This document shows positions 1 through 6,689 of a stretch of 10,256 nucleotides of DNA, in pieces. Under the pieces are notes generated by a model. That model was given only the letters and a program-made list of their open reading frames with translations. It was not told the origin of the DNA and made no database searches. Every line of letters begins with the position of its first letter. Position 1 is the stretch's first letter. Source of the DNA: an uncultured beta proteobacterium (lineage in GTDB: Bacteria; Pseudomonadota; Gammaproteobacteria; Burkholderiales; Burkholderiaceae). The DNA lies in contig CAIKGX010000081.1 in assembly GCA_903827075.1 (NCBI GenBank), forward strand, positions 1 to 10,256, given 5' to 3'. Position numbers and translations under genes: made by a program.

Positions 1-579
1 CACATAACCAGCAGCTACTTGATGATGTCCTGATAGTAAAAAGTCAGCAGTTTGTAAAGGCGCTGTTGGTTCTTGCTTTTGGAGAACAGAAAAAATAGTG
101 CCGATCGATACGTTGACATCAATATTGGAAGAGCCATCCAGTGGATCAAATAACAAGAGATAGTCACCTGTACCTTGGACTGCCATTGGCAATTCCATTT
201 CTTCGGAAGCTAATCCAGCCAGTGTCTTGCAGTCTTGTACGCCTTCAATCAATAAGTCATTAGCAATGACATCGAGCTTTTGCTGAACTTCACCTTGTAC
301 GTTGCCTGTACCGGCAGATCCTAACAAGTCAATTAAGGCACCCTGCGCTACTTCATGACTCAAGGTAGTACAGGTATCAGCCACAGCGATCAGCAACTCT
401 TGTAGGCCAGCAGGTACAGTGCCGCCCTTGACTTTGACAGCGTCTAAATATTGCTTGAAGTTGGTATTAAATTTACTTGGGGCAGTCACAAGGGGGGTTC
501 TCCGCAGGTCTAATTCTGGTGGCTCTAATTGAGGGTCTATTTTGCCTTGTTCAAAATCGAAATACTCAAATTGAAGCAT
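1..579 (-). CDS. fbp: Fructose-1,6-bisphosphatase class I, 5' part (C-terminus beyond window)
   Basis: This gene hydrolyses fructose 1,6-bisphosphate to fructose 6-phosphate and phosphate in the cytoplasm, the committed step of gluconeogenesis. Translating the minus strand from ATG 579 gives 193 codons open to the window edge. The family signatures are NVQGEVQQKLD, then ASEE, then FDPLDGSSNIDVNVSIGTIF (substrate and Mg2+ binding; the acidic residues of ASEE and DPLDG are all present), then QVAAGY near the edge. The family is about 330-340 residues long, so roughly 140 are missing because of the window end, not a truncation. The start is uncertain. ATG 579 lacks a Shine-Dalgarno sequence and adds about 30 residues before the usual N-terminus. 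GTG at 489 has GGAG upstream and would give a normal N-terminus (residues TAPSKFNTNFKQYLD). It lies downstream of pepN on the same strand, with vapBC in between. Family call very sure; start unsure. Confidence 0.95.
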   Translation of the reverse strand, partial: MLQFEYFDFEQGKIDPQLEPPELDLRRTPLVTAPSKFNTNFKQYLDAVKVKGGTVPAGLQELLIAVADTCTTLSHEVAQGALIDLLGSAGTGNVQGEVQQKLDVIANDLLIEGVQDCKTLAGLASEEMELPMAVQGTGDYLLLFDPLDGSSNIDVNVSIGTIFSVLQKQEPTAPLQTADFLLSGHHQVAAGYV

Positions 580-631
580 TTTTATGGCAAATAAATAGGA
601 AATAAACTACTTAATCTTAATCTATTTTTAC

Positions 632-668
632 TTGAATGATGCATTATTTGATGTTAATATACATCATT
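632..668 (+). promoter_or_regulatory. Probable vapBC promoter with overlapping operator
   Basis: A weak sigma-70-like pair is visible: TTGAAT (632-637), a 17-bp spacer, and TAATAT (655-660), 25 bp before vapB. The -10 sits in the centre of an inverted repeat, TGATGT (649-654) and ACATCA (661-666). A wider pair, AATGATG (635-641) and CATCATT (662-668), overlaps it. Type II antitoxins with ribbon-helix-helix domains usually repress their own operon by binding such palindromes, so autoregulation by VapB/VapBC is a reasonable inference. The same 106-bp gap must also hold any local promoter for fbp on the other strand. Confidence 0.5.
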
Positions 669-685
669 ATTGATGAGAAAAGTAT

Positions 686-889
686 ATGAGAACAACCGTC
701 ACAATTGATGATGACCTCTACCAAAGAGGGTTAGAACTTGCAGACCCAGGCATGGACAAAGCCGACCTTTTTCGAGAGGCAATGAATGTTTTTGTAAGGG
801 TGCAGATCGGAAAACGTCTTGCAGCATTGGGCGGAAAGGCGCCAGATATGAAAAATATCCCCCGCCGCAAATCAAGAAATGGCCAATAA
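686..889 (+). CDS. vapB: VapB-type antitoxin (ribbon-helix-helix)
   Basis: This 67-residue protein begins MRTTVTIDDDLYQRGLELA, the beta-strand plus first helix of the VapB antitoxin family (Pfam VapB_antitoxin, DUF2191). A second helix follows (KADLFREAMNVFVRVQ), and then the typical LAALGGK segment (about residues 45-51). The N-terminal half should dimerise and bind the operator. The basic C-terminal tail (KNIPRRKSRNGQ) should wrap the toxin and block its active site. This family often has an acidic or aromatic tail after GGK, so the basic tail is a small departure. Only a weak GAG-type ribosome site precedes the ATG. vapC starts 2 nt after the stop, the usual antitoxin-first coupled arrangement. 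Length and partner both fit. Confidence 0.9.
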   Translation: MRTTVTIDDDLYQRGLELADPGMDKADLFREAMNVFVRVQIGKRLAALGGKAPDMKNIPRRKSRNGQ

Positions 890-891
890 TT

Positions 892-1275
892 ATGGCAATG
901 GTTTTAGCTGATACTTCAATATGGGTATCGCATTTTAGGAAGGCCAACATTTCCCTGCAATCCCTCTTAATTAATGACCAGGTACTCTGTCACCCACTGG
1001 TCCTTCTTGAGCTTGCGTGTGGGTCACCCCCATCTCCCAGAATAAAAACGTTGAGTCAATTGAAGAGTTTGCGACAAGCAACAGTAGCTACAACTCAAGA
1101 GACGATAGATTTTGTGGAAAAAAATATGTTCTACGAATCAGGCTGTGGAGCAATCGACGTCTCATTGCTCGCATCAACGCTGTTATCAGAGAATGCTCTT
1201 ATATGGACTTTTGACAAAAACTTGGAAACCCTTGCCGTTCGATTAGGCATTGCATATCAAGAGAAATTACACTAA
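892..1275 (+). CDS. vapC: VapC-type PIN-domain ribonuclease toxin
   Basis: This 127-residue PIN-domain protein is predicted to be a Mg2+-dependent endoribonuclease that inhibits translation when freed from VapB; VapC toxins typically cut tRNA or rRNA. The acidic PIN residues are all present: D7 (VLADTSIW), E40 (LLELACG), D89 (GAIDVSLLAS) and D108 (WTFDKNL). The toxin is therefore probably intact. The phrases CHPLVLLELA and IDVSLLAS match the VapC subgroup usually paired with DUF2191-type VapB. Two ATG codons are possible, 892 and 898; the second gives MVLADTSIW, the commoner N-terminus. No clear ribosome site precedes either, which suggests translational coupling to vapB. The gene converges on pepN with 41 nt between the stops. 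Confidence 0.9.
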   Translation: MAMVLADTSIWVSHFRKANISLQSLLINDQVLCHPLVLLELACGSPPSPRIKTLSQLKSLRQATVATTQETIDFVEKNMFYESGCGAIDVSLLASTLLSENALIWTFDKNLETLAVRLGIAYQEKLH

Positions 1276-1318
1276 AAAAACGTCCACTCAAGGGGTGAAT
1301 TTTTTAACCCATTTTTTT
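1274..1318. terminator. Short, probably bidirectional terminator between vapC and pepN
   Basis: An A-tract (1274-1280) is followed by a 5-bp stem, CACTC (1285-1289) with GGGTG (1293-1297, one G-T pair), then T-tract 1300-1305. A second option pairs GGGT (1293-1296) with ACCC (1307-1310), followed by seven Ts (1312-1318). Read on the minus strand, the A-tract becomes a T-tract after an imperfect stem, so it could also end pepN transcripts. The stem is short, so efficiency is uncertain. Confidence 0.5.
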
Positions 1319-3926
1319 AGAGTGCTAAAGCCTTCGTAATCACCTCTTTCACATCTGCGGAGAGTGTTTGGCATGCAGATACTTGCTCTAAGGCTGTATG
1401 CATCTGATGTTGATAGGGCTGCGCAAAATTACGCCAGCGATCTAAGCCCCTGGCCAAACGGGCTGCAACCTGAGGATTGACTGCATCCAAAGCCAAGACA
1501 GATTCGGCCCAGAATGCATAAGCACTACCATCAGGCTGATGAAAGCTAGCTGGGTTATTCATACAAAATGCATGGATAACGCTGCGAACTCGGTTGGGAT
1601 TATTCATCTTAAATGCTTTATGGTGACGTAATTGCTTTACCTCATCTAAGGTGGATATGACGCCCGTAACTGGTGGCCGGCTCGATTGCAGCGCAAACCA
1701 TTTATCAATCACCAAAGCATCATCAGTAAAGCGGGTGTAAAAGTCTTCCAAGCATAGTTTTGCCTCTTTAACACCATGCATCACCAAGCCAGATAAGGCA
1801 GCATAGCGATCAGTCATATTGTCAGCAGTTTGATATTGATTTACTGCCATTGGCGCCCAAATGAAGGGGTCAGTTTCAAGCAACATACTGAGTGCCAAAT
1901 TTTTGAGAGCGCGCTTTCCAGCACTTACTGCATCGGGATTCAATGGCCCTGGAGTTTGCATCTGTTGATACAGGGATGCCCACTCCAATCGAAGCTCACT
2001 AGCAATGGCATGACGAAACGCTTTGCGCGCGCTATAGATTTTTTGGGGATCTACATTAGTGCATTGCTCATATAAATAGGACTCTGCCGGAAGGGTTAAT
2101 GCCAGATCTTTAAATGCAGGATCTAAATTGGGATCTAATAAAATTTGGCGATAGGCAGTAATCAGCGCCGCATCAGGCAAACGATTTTCTAAAATCATTT
2201 GCATTGCTAACTTTTGACCCGCCTCCCAGCGATTAAAGGCATCATCATCACTAGAAAACAAGCTGATTAAATCAGTCTCACTCTGATCAAAATCAAGATT
2301 GATCGGGGCAGAAAAATTGCGATTGATTGACAACACGGGGCGCTGTAAAACATTGTCAAATGTCCAGGATTGCTGCTCTTGTGTGAGTTCAAGCAAGTGT
2401 TCTGGCAGATCATTAGCAGATGTTAGCAAACGCATCTTCAACGGAATATGAAATACTTTTTTTTCCTTCTGACCTATATTTTTTGGGCAACTTTGAGTGA
2501 GGGTCAAGTGGTATTGCTTAGTGCCTGCATCGTAGTGCTCTTGCACCTGCACGCGTGGCGTACCTGCTTGGCTATACCAATTTCTAAACTGAGAAAGATC
2601 ACGATCATTAGCATCTGCCATAGCAGATAAAAAATCATCACAGGTCACAGCTTGTCCATCGTGGCGCTGGAAGTACAAATCCATGCCCTTGCGAAATCCC
2701 TCTATGCCTAACAAGGTTTGATACATTCGAACGACTTCTGCACCCTTCTCATAGACGGTGACGGTATAGAAGTTATTAATTTCTTGATACTCATCGGGGC
2801 GAATGGGGTGTGCCATGGGGCCTGCATCTTCTGGAAATTGCAGCTGGCGTAATAAGCGCACATCTTCAATACGTTTCACCGCTCTACCCGACTCGCTACC
2901 CATTTGATCGGCAGAGAATTCTTGATCACGAAAGACAGTTAAACCTTCTTTTAGGGAGAGTTGAAACCAATCACGACAAGTTACCCGGTTACCTGTCCAA
3001 TTATGGAAATACTCATGCGCTACTACGCTTTCAATATTGGCAAAGTCCGCATCAGTAGCAGTTTCGGCTTGCGCCAACACATACTTGGTATTAAAAATAT
3101 TCAAGCCCTTGTTTTCCATCGCGCCCATATTAAAATCACCTACCGCCACAATCATGAAGCGCTCAAGGTCAAGCTCTAAGCCATAACGTTTTTCATCCCA
3201 ATGAATCGATGCAATTAAAGAATCCATCGCATGACGGGTTTTCTTCAAATCATGTGGCTCAACCCAAATTTGTAAGAGTTTTTTTGCGCCACTGCTAGTC
3301 GTAATCGTTTCTTCAATGCATTCCAACTTGCCAGCAACTAATGCAAATAAGTAGGATGGTTTTGGAAAGGGATCTTCCCATATCGCCATATGCCAACCAT
3401 TGGCGAGTTTTTCTGTGCCTACTAAGTTTCCATTCGATAGTAAGACGGGGTACGCCTCTTCACGTGCCCGCAAGGTCACGCGATAACGCGCCATGACATC
3501 AGGACGATCTAAGAAGTAGGTAATTTTTCTGAAGCCCTCCGCCTCACACTGAGTAAAGAAGTTGCCATGAGAAACATATAGGCCCATGAGAGAAGTATTT
3601 TTCTCAGGAACACATACGCAAATAATTTCTACGATGAATGGTGTTTGACCACCATTGGGAACTGAATGAATCGTCAGCGTTTCAGGAGTTAACTCAAATT
3701 CACGATGCGCTTGCCCATCAATCCGCAAGCTCACAAATTCCAACTCATGACCTTGCAAAACTAAAGACGCACCCGCTTCATGGCTGATGCCGGGCAATAC
3801 TTCTAAACGACTCTTTACTATCGTTCTAGCGGGGTCTAAAGCAATATCAAGTTCAACTTTCCCAAAGGTATACATCGGGGCACGGTATTCAAGCCTGCGA
3901 AAGCTTTGCGGGAGATCAGTTTTCAT
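1317..3926 (-). CDS. pepN: Aminopeptidase N (M1 family zinc metallopeptidase)
   Basis: This cytoplasmic broad-specificity aminopeptidase removes N-terminal residues from peptides in the last steps of protein turnover. The 869-residue length matches the roughly 870-residue E. coli PepN, so it is full length. Visible active-site elements are QCEAEGFR (about 126-133, substrate amino-group binding), the GAMEN exopeptidase motif (268-272), and the zinc site H304-E305-x-x-H308 with E327 in KEGLTVF as third ligand. Y392 in VYEKG should be the transition-state tyrosine, equivalent to E. coli Tyr381. The C-terminal alpha-helical half (from about 540) is complete and ends ITKALAL. No signal peptide is seen. 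Only a weak ribosome site precedes ATG 3926. The gene lies 57 nt downstream of the UPF0016 exporter on the same strand, so co-transcription is possible. All catalytic residues are present. Confidence 0.97.
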   Translation of the reverse strand: MKTDLPQSFRRLEYRAPMYTFGKVELDIALDPARTIVKSRLEVLPGISHEAGASLVLQGHELEFVSLRIDGQAHREFELTPETLTIHSVPNGGQTPFIVEIICVCVPEKNTSLMGLYVSHGNFFTQCEAEGFRKITYFLDRPDVMARYRVTLRAREEAYPVLLSNGNLVGTEKLANGWHMAIWEDPFPKPSYLFALVAGKLECIEETITTSSGAKKLLQIWVEPHDLKKTRHAMDSLIASIHWDEKRYGLELDLERFMIVAVGDFNMGAMENKGLNIFNTKYVLAQAETATDADFANIESVVAHEYFHNWTGNRVTCRDWFQLSLKEGLTVFRDQEFSADQMGSESGRAVKRIEDVRLLRQLQFPEDAGPMAHPIRPDEYQEINNFYTVTVYEKGAEVVRMYQTLLGIEGFRKGMDLYFQRHDGQAVTCDDFLSAMADANDRDLSQFRNWYSQAGTPRVQVQEHYDAGTKQYHLTLTQSCPKNIGQKEKKVFHIPLKMRLLTSANDLPEHLLELTQEQQSWTFDNVLQRPVLSINRNFSAPINLDFDQSETDLISLFSSDDDAFNRWEAGQKLAMQMILENRLPDAALITAYRQILLDPNLDPAFKDLALTLPAESYLYEQCTNVDPQKIYSARKAFRHAIASELRLEWASLYQQMQTPGPLNPDAVSAGKRALKNLALSMLLETDPFIWAPMAVNQYQTADNMTDRYAALSGLVMHGVKEAKLCLEDFYTRFTDDALVIDKWFALQSSRPPVTGVISTLDEVKQLRHHKAFKMNNPNRVRSVIHAFCMNNPASFHQPDGSAYAFWAESVLALDAVNPQVAARLARGLDRWRNFAQPYQHQMHTALEQVSACQTLSADVKEVITKALAL

Positions 3927-3946
3927 CTCATGATTTTAAGTCTCTA

Positions 3947-3994
3947 GCTGCCCTTATGCTGTAGGCAGCATCAGACTTTGGGTCTACCCCCAAA
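3947..3994 (-). promoter_or_regulatory. Hairpin cluster in the gap before pepN
   Basis: Three inverted repeats are packed here. TTTGGG (3977-3982) with CCCAAA (3989-3994) straddles the stop codon of the upstream exporter gene. ATGCTG (3956-3961) with CAGCAT (3966-3971) is a perfect 6-bp hairpin with a 4-nt loop. GCTGCC (3947-3952) with GGCAGC (3964-3969) is another 6-bp stem that shares bases with the second and so excludes it. None is followed by a T-run on the minus strand, so this is not a standard intrinsic terminator. It may tune read-through from the exporter gene into pepN or shape the pepN leader. The function is inference. Confidence 0.35.
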
Positions 3995-4559
3995 TCAAGG
4001 TGGCAATTCCAATCGCAATAAAAGTGACAGCAGCAACTGCATGCACCCATTGAATGGGCATGCGCTTGGTAAATTTCTGACCAATCCACACCGCAGGGGC
4101 ATTAGCCAACATCATCCCCAAAGTGGTGCCGATGGTGACCGAAACTACATCCGCATAGCGGGCACCCAAGGCAATTGTCGCAATCTGGGTCTTATCCCCC
4201 ATCTCAGCCAAGAAGAAAAGGCCAGTTGTTAGAAGAAATACCTGAAAGGCACGATCAGCCACTTTAGAGCCAGCAGCATCATCAATATGGTCTGGCACCA
4301 ATAACCATAGGCCGATACCTAAAAAGCTGAGGCCTAAGACCCATTTAAGGACCTCGGGACTCATTAAAGTTGTCAACCACTGACCCAGAAAGGCAGCACA
4401 GGCATGGTTTGCGATGGTTGCAATGAATATTCCCCCAATAATGGCCAGGGCTTGCTTGGGGTAGCGAGCAGCTAGCATAAGGGAAAGCAATTGGGTCTTA
4501 TCACCCATTTCAGCCAAGGCAACCACCCCAGTCGACAGTGTTAAAGCGGAAAGGTCCAT
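3984..4559 (-). CDS. TMEM165/GDT1 family (UPF0016) cation exporter, probably Mn2+
   Basis: This 191-residue inner-membrane protein has about six predicted helices in two homologous halves. Each half carries the family hallmark E-x-G-D-K-T: E17-M-G-D20-K-T in AEMGDKTQLL and E119-M-G-D122-K-T in AEMGDKTQIA. Both sit early in their half, as expected for the antiparallel repeats that form the ion path. Family members (yeast Gdt1, human TMEM165, Vibrio MneA) move Mn2+ and/or Ca2+ in exchange for protons, and bacterial members mostly protect against excess manganese. A short hydrophilic linker near residues 89-103 (PDHIDDAAGSKV) separates the halves. Start ATG 4559 has no strong ribosome site but places the first helix correctly. 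It is divergent from the Fe-S gene and upstream of pepN. The ion is inferred from the family, not shown by the sequence. Confidence 0.88.
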   Translation of the reverse strand: MDLSALTLSTGVVALAEMGDKTQLLSLMLAARYPKQALAIIGGIFIATIANHACAAFLGQWLTTLMSPEVLKWVLGLSFLGIGLWLLVPDHIDDAAGSKVADRAFQVFLLTTGLFFLAEMGDKTQIATIALGARYADVVSVTIGTTLGMMLANAPAVWIGQKFTKRMPIQWVHAVAAVTFIAIGIATLIWG

Positions 4560-4590
4560 AGATTCAGTTATTTAGGTTTTTACTATCAAT

Positions 4591-4619
4591 ATTGTTAATT
4601 AATACAATTTTGCTATCAA
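4591..4619 (-). promoter_or_regulatory. Candidate promoter for the UPF0016 exporter
   Basis: On the minus strand TTGATA (4614-4619) and AACAAT (4591-4596) are separated by 17 bp, a 5/6 and 4/6 match to sigma-70 boxes. The element lies 31 bp before the start codon. The -10 overlaps an inverted repeat, ATTGT (4591-4595) with ACAAT (4604-4608), around TTAATTAA (4595-4602). The octamer CTATCAAT occurs twice on the plus strand (4583-4590 and 4613-4620). These could be regulator sites. I do not see a yybP-ykoY manganese riboswitch in the leader. Confidence 0.4.
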
Positions 4620-4647
4620 TGCCCTCCGCCCTACACTATGCCCATAG
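4610..4647 (+). promoter_or_regulatory. Candidate promoter and dyad for the Fe-S/DUF3501 operon
   Basis: TTGCTA (4610-4615) and TACACT (4632-4637), 16 bp apart, form a weak sigma-70-like promoter. Its -35 overlaps the -35 of the divergent exporter promoter. Around the expected transcript start lies the dyad CTATG (4636-4640) CC CATAG (4643-4647). A second one, ATCC (4648-4651) with GGAT (4658-4661), follows directly. These may be an operator or 5'-end hairpins; no known regulator site is recognised. Confidence 0.35.
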
Positions 4648-4686
4648 ATCCAGCAATGGATAGCATTCAAATCATAGAGGACAACA

Positions 4687-6024
4687 ATGACAACGCGTGA
4701 AGGTAGTTTAGAGGCACCGACCCGGCATCCCTTAGATTGGAAAAACCCGAAGTTCTACGACAAGGCTGATCTTGAAGTAGAAATGGAGCGGGTATTTGAT
4801 CTTTGCCATGGCTGTCGTCGCTGTGTCAGCCTGTGCGGCTCATTCCCCGCGCTCTTTGACCTGGTTGATGCCACAGAGGATTTGGAGATGTCGCAGGTTG
4901 ATAAAGCGGATTATCAACAGGTAGTGGACCAATGCTATCTGTGTGACGTTTGCTACATGACTAAATGTCCTTATGTACCACCACACCCTTGGAATATTGA
5001 TTTTCCCCATTTGATGTTGCGTGCCAAAGCGCTCAACTTTAAAGAAGATAAAGCCACTTTCCGCGACAAACTCCTCTCCTCAACCGATAAGTTAGGGCAC
5101 TTTGCGGGCATTCCGATCGTCACTCAAGCAGTCAATGCGGTAAATAGCACAGGTCTGGCACGCTTGGTAATGGAAGGTGCATTAGGGGTTGATAAGAATG
5201 CATGGATTCCACAATACGCCACCAAGACCTTCCCTCAGATGGCACAGAAGTCAGAAAATCTCCCTGTTATTGATGGCAAGAAAACACCTGGAAAAGTCGC
5301 TATCTACGCTACTTGCTATATCAATTACAACGAGCCTGGGATTGGTCAAGATCTCATCAAGATTTTGAAGCACAATCAAATTCCTTATGAGTTGGTTGAT
5401 AAGGAAGCCTGCTGCGGTATGCCTAAACTCGAATTAGGTGACCTAGAATCAGTAGCGGCCAATAAAGAAAAAAATATTCCTAAGCTCGCGAAGTTGGCGC
5501 GTGAAGGTTATGCCATCTTGACGCCAATCCCCTCTTGCACTTTGATGTTTAAACAAGAGTTGCCATTGATGTTCCCAGATTGCGCTGATACACAGTTAGT
5601 GAAAGATGCGATGTGGGATCCATTTGAATACTTCATGGCTCGCAACTCTGATGGTCTCTTGAAAAATGATTTCACAAACGAGTTGGGGCATGTGAGTTAT
5701 CACATGGCTTGTCACTCACGCGTGCAAAACGTAGGACAAAAAACTGCTGAGACGCTCAGATTAGTTCCTGGCACACAAGTCAATGTGGTAGAGCGTTGCT
5801 CAGGACACTCTGGCACCTGGGGAGTGAAGAAAGAGTTTCATGAGATGGCAATGAAGATTGGTAAACCCGTGTTTAAGAGAATGGCCGAGGAAGAGCCAAA
5901 CTACATTAGCTCGGATTGCCAGTTAGCCGGTCACCATATCGAGCAAGGCATGGAAGAGTTGGGCTTACCTAAATCAGAAATGGCGCATCCACTCACTCTG
6001 TTGGCTAAGGCTTACGGGGTTTGA
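4687..6024 (+). CDS. GlpC/HdrD-like (Fe-S)-binding oxidoreductase of the DUF3501-linked type
   Basis: This 445-residue soluble protein combines an N-terminal dicluster ferredoxin domain with two CCG (heterodisulfide-reductase type) domains. Cluster motif 1 is C40-x2-C43-x2-C46-x3-C50 and motif 2 is C83-x2-C86-x2-C89-x4-C94-P, so two [4Fe-4S] clusters are expected. CCG domain 1 has C210, C242-C243-G and C284 (IPSC). Domain 2 has C342 (MACHSR), C371 in ERCSGHSG, where the double Cys is reduced to one, and C411 (SDCQLAG). The architecture resembles GlpC and HdrD subunits, which pass electrons between redox partners. No transmembrane segment is seen. Ribosome site GAGGA (4677-4681), 5 nt before ATG, fixes the start. 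DUF3501 follows after 41 nt. In other genomes this pair is often next to rubrerythrin, suggesting a peroxide or oxygen-stress role, but rubrerythrin is absent here. Substrate unknown. Confidence 0.88.
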   Translation: MTTREGSLEAPTRHPLDWKNPKFYDKADLEVEMERVFDLCHGCRRCVSLCGSFPALFDLVDATEDLEMSQVDKADYQQVVDQCYLCDVCYMTKCPYVPPHPWNIDFPHLMLRAKALNFKEDKATFRDKLLSSTDKLGHFAGIPIVTQAVNAVNSTGLARLVMEGALGVDKNAWIPQYATKTFPQMAQKSENLPVIDGKKTPGKVAIYATCYINYNEPGIGQDLIKILKHNQIPYELVDKEACCGMPKLELGDLESVAANKEKNIPKLAKLAREGYAILTPIPSCTLMFKQELPLMFPDCADTQLVKDAMWDPFEYFMARNSDGLLKNDFTNELGHVSYHMACHSRVQNVGQKTAETLRLVPGTQVNVVERCSGHSGTWGVKKEFHEMAMKIGKPVFKRMAEEEPNYISSDCQLAGHHIEQGMEELGLPKSEMAHPLTLLAKAYGV

Positions 6025-6065
6025 TTCACAACTTCAAATAATTTATACATTAAGGATTCAGTAGT

Positions 6066-6650
6066 ATGGGAATAATTACACGCGATAGCCTCTTAAGCCT
6101 TGAGGCATATCACAAAGAACGCCCCGCTTTTCGCGAGAAAGCAATACAAGAGCGTCGCTTGCGCACAGTTCATCTTGGCGATCATCTCACCATGATCTTT
6201 GAAAGTGAATTCTTAATGCGCTATCAAATACAAGAAATGTTACGCGTGGAAAAGACATACGAGGAAGAAGGTATTCAGGATGAACTCAATGCCTACAACC
6301 CTTTAGTACCCGATGGTTCAAACTTTAAAGCTACCATGATGTTGGAATACCCAAATGAAGCTGATCGCAAAGTAGCGCTCGCTAAATTAGTAGGAATCGA
6401 GCATCAAATGTTTATTGAGGTTGAAGGTCAAGCACGCGTTTATGCAATCGCAGATGAGGATCTTGAGCGCTCTACTGAAGAGAAAACTTCAGCCGTGCAT
6501 TTCATGTGCTTTGATTTGACACCCGATATGAAGAAAGCCTTGAAGGCTGGTGCTCAGATGATGGTGGGTTGTGACCACAAGGAATATCCTATGCATGTCA
6601 AAACCCTGTCACCTGAAACACTAGCCTCCTTAGTTTCTGATTTAAGCTAA
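6066..6650 (+). CDS. DUF3501 family protein
   Basis: This is a 194-residue soluble protein of unknown biochemical role. I recognise the DUF3501 family from LGDHLTMIFESEFLMRYQIQ followed by EMLRVEKTYEEEGI (about 37-70), the NAYNPLVPDGSNFKATM segment, and the C-terminal VHFMCFDLTPDMKKALKAGA and GCDH motifs. There is no signal peptide, membrane segment or obvious cofactor motif. C148, C169 and several His and Glu residues (H36, H40, H113, H145, H171) could be ligands, but this is not established. AAGGA (6052-6056) lies 9 nt before the ATG. Its constant partner is the Fe-S protein directly upstream, and both end at a strong terminator, so the two form an operon and probably one functional unit. 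A small accessory or electron-acceptor partner is a plausible inference. Confidence 0.85.
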   Translation: MGIITRDSLLSLEAYHKERPAFREKAIQERRLRTVHLGDHLTMIFESEFLMRYQIQEMLRVEKTYEEEGIQDELNAYNPLVPDGSNFKATMMLEYPNEADRKVALAKLVGIEHQMFIEVEGQARVYAIADEDLERSTEEKTSAVHFMCFDLTPDMKKALKAGAQMMVGCDHKEYPMHVKTLSPETLASLVSDLS

Positions 6651-6656
6651 ATATCC

Positions 6657-6682
6657 AGACCTCTACATGAGGTCTTTTTTTT
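6657..6682 (+). terminator. Intrinsic terminator of the Fe-S/DUF3501 operon
   Basis: A perfect 7-bp stem, AGACCTC (6657-6663) with GAGGTCT (6669-6675), has a 5-nt loop TACAT and is followed by a run of Ts (6676-6682). It lies 6 nt after the DUF3501 stop. The convergent ald gene ends 7 nt beyond the T-run. On the minus strand no T-run follows the stem, so it should act mainly for the plus-strand operon. Confidence 0.93.
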
Positions 6683-6689
6683 CTTCTGA

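Noticed and set aside
699..950. Open frame of 83 codons antisense to vapB/vapC
   Set aside because: It overlaps two well-supported genes, has no recognisable domain and no ribosome site; a shadow frame.
1017..1214. Open frame of 65 codons inside vapC in another frame
   Set aside because: Lies fully within vapC, whose PIN residues are intact; no sign of independent coding.
1830..3179. Several plus-strand open frames within pepN (1830-2075, 2448-2630, 2810-3058, 2961-3179)
   Set aside because: All are antisense to a full-length pepN with complete active-site motifs and show no family resemblance.
3978..4232. Plus-strand frame antisense to the UPF0016 gene
   Set aside because: The minus-strand product has both EMGDKT motifs and helices; the antisense frame has no features.
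4557..4686. A yybP-ykoY manganese riboswitch before the UPF0016 exporter, as seen for many family members
   Set aside because: The minus-strand leader lacks the expected GGGGAGTAG-type start and conserved loop sequences, and the predicted transcript leader would be only about 25 nt.
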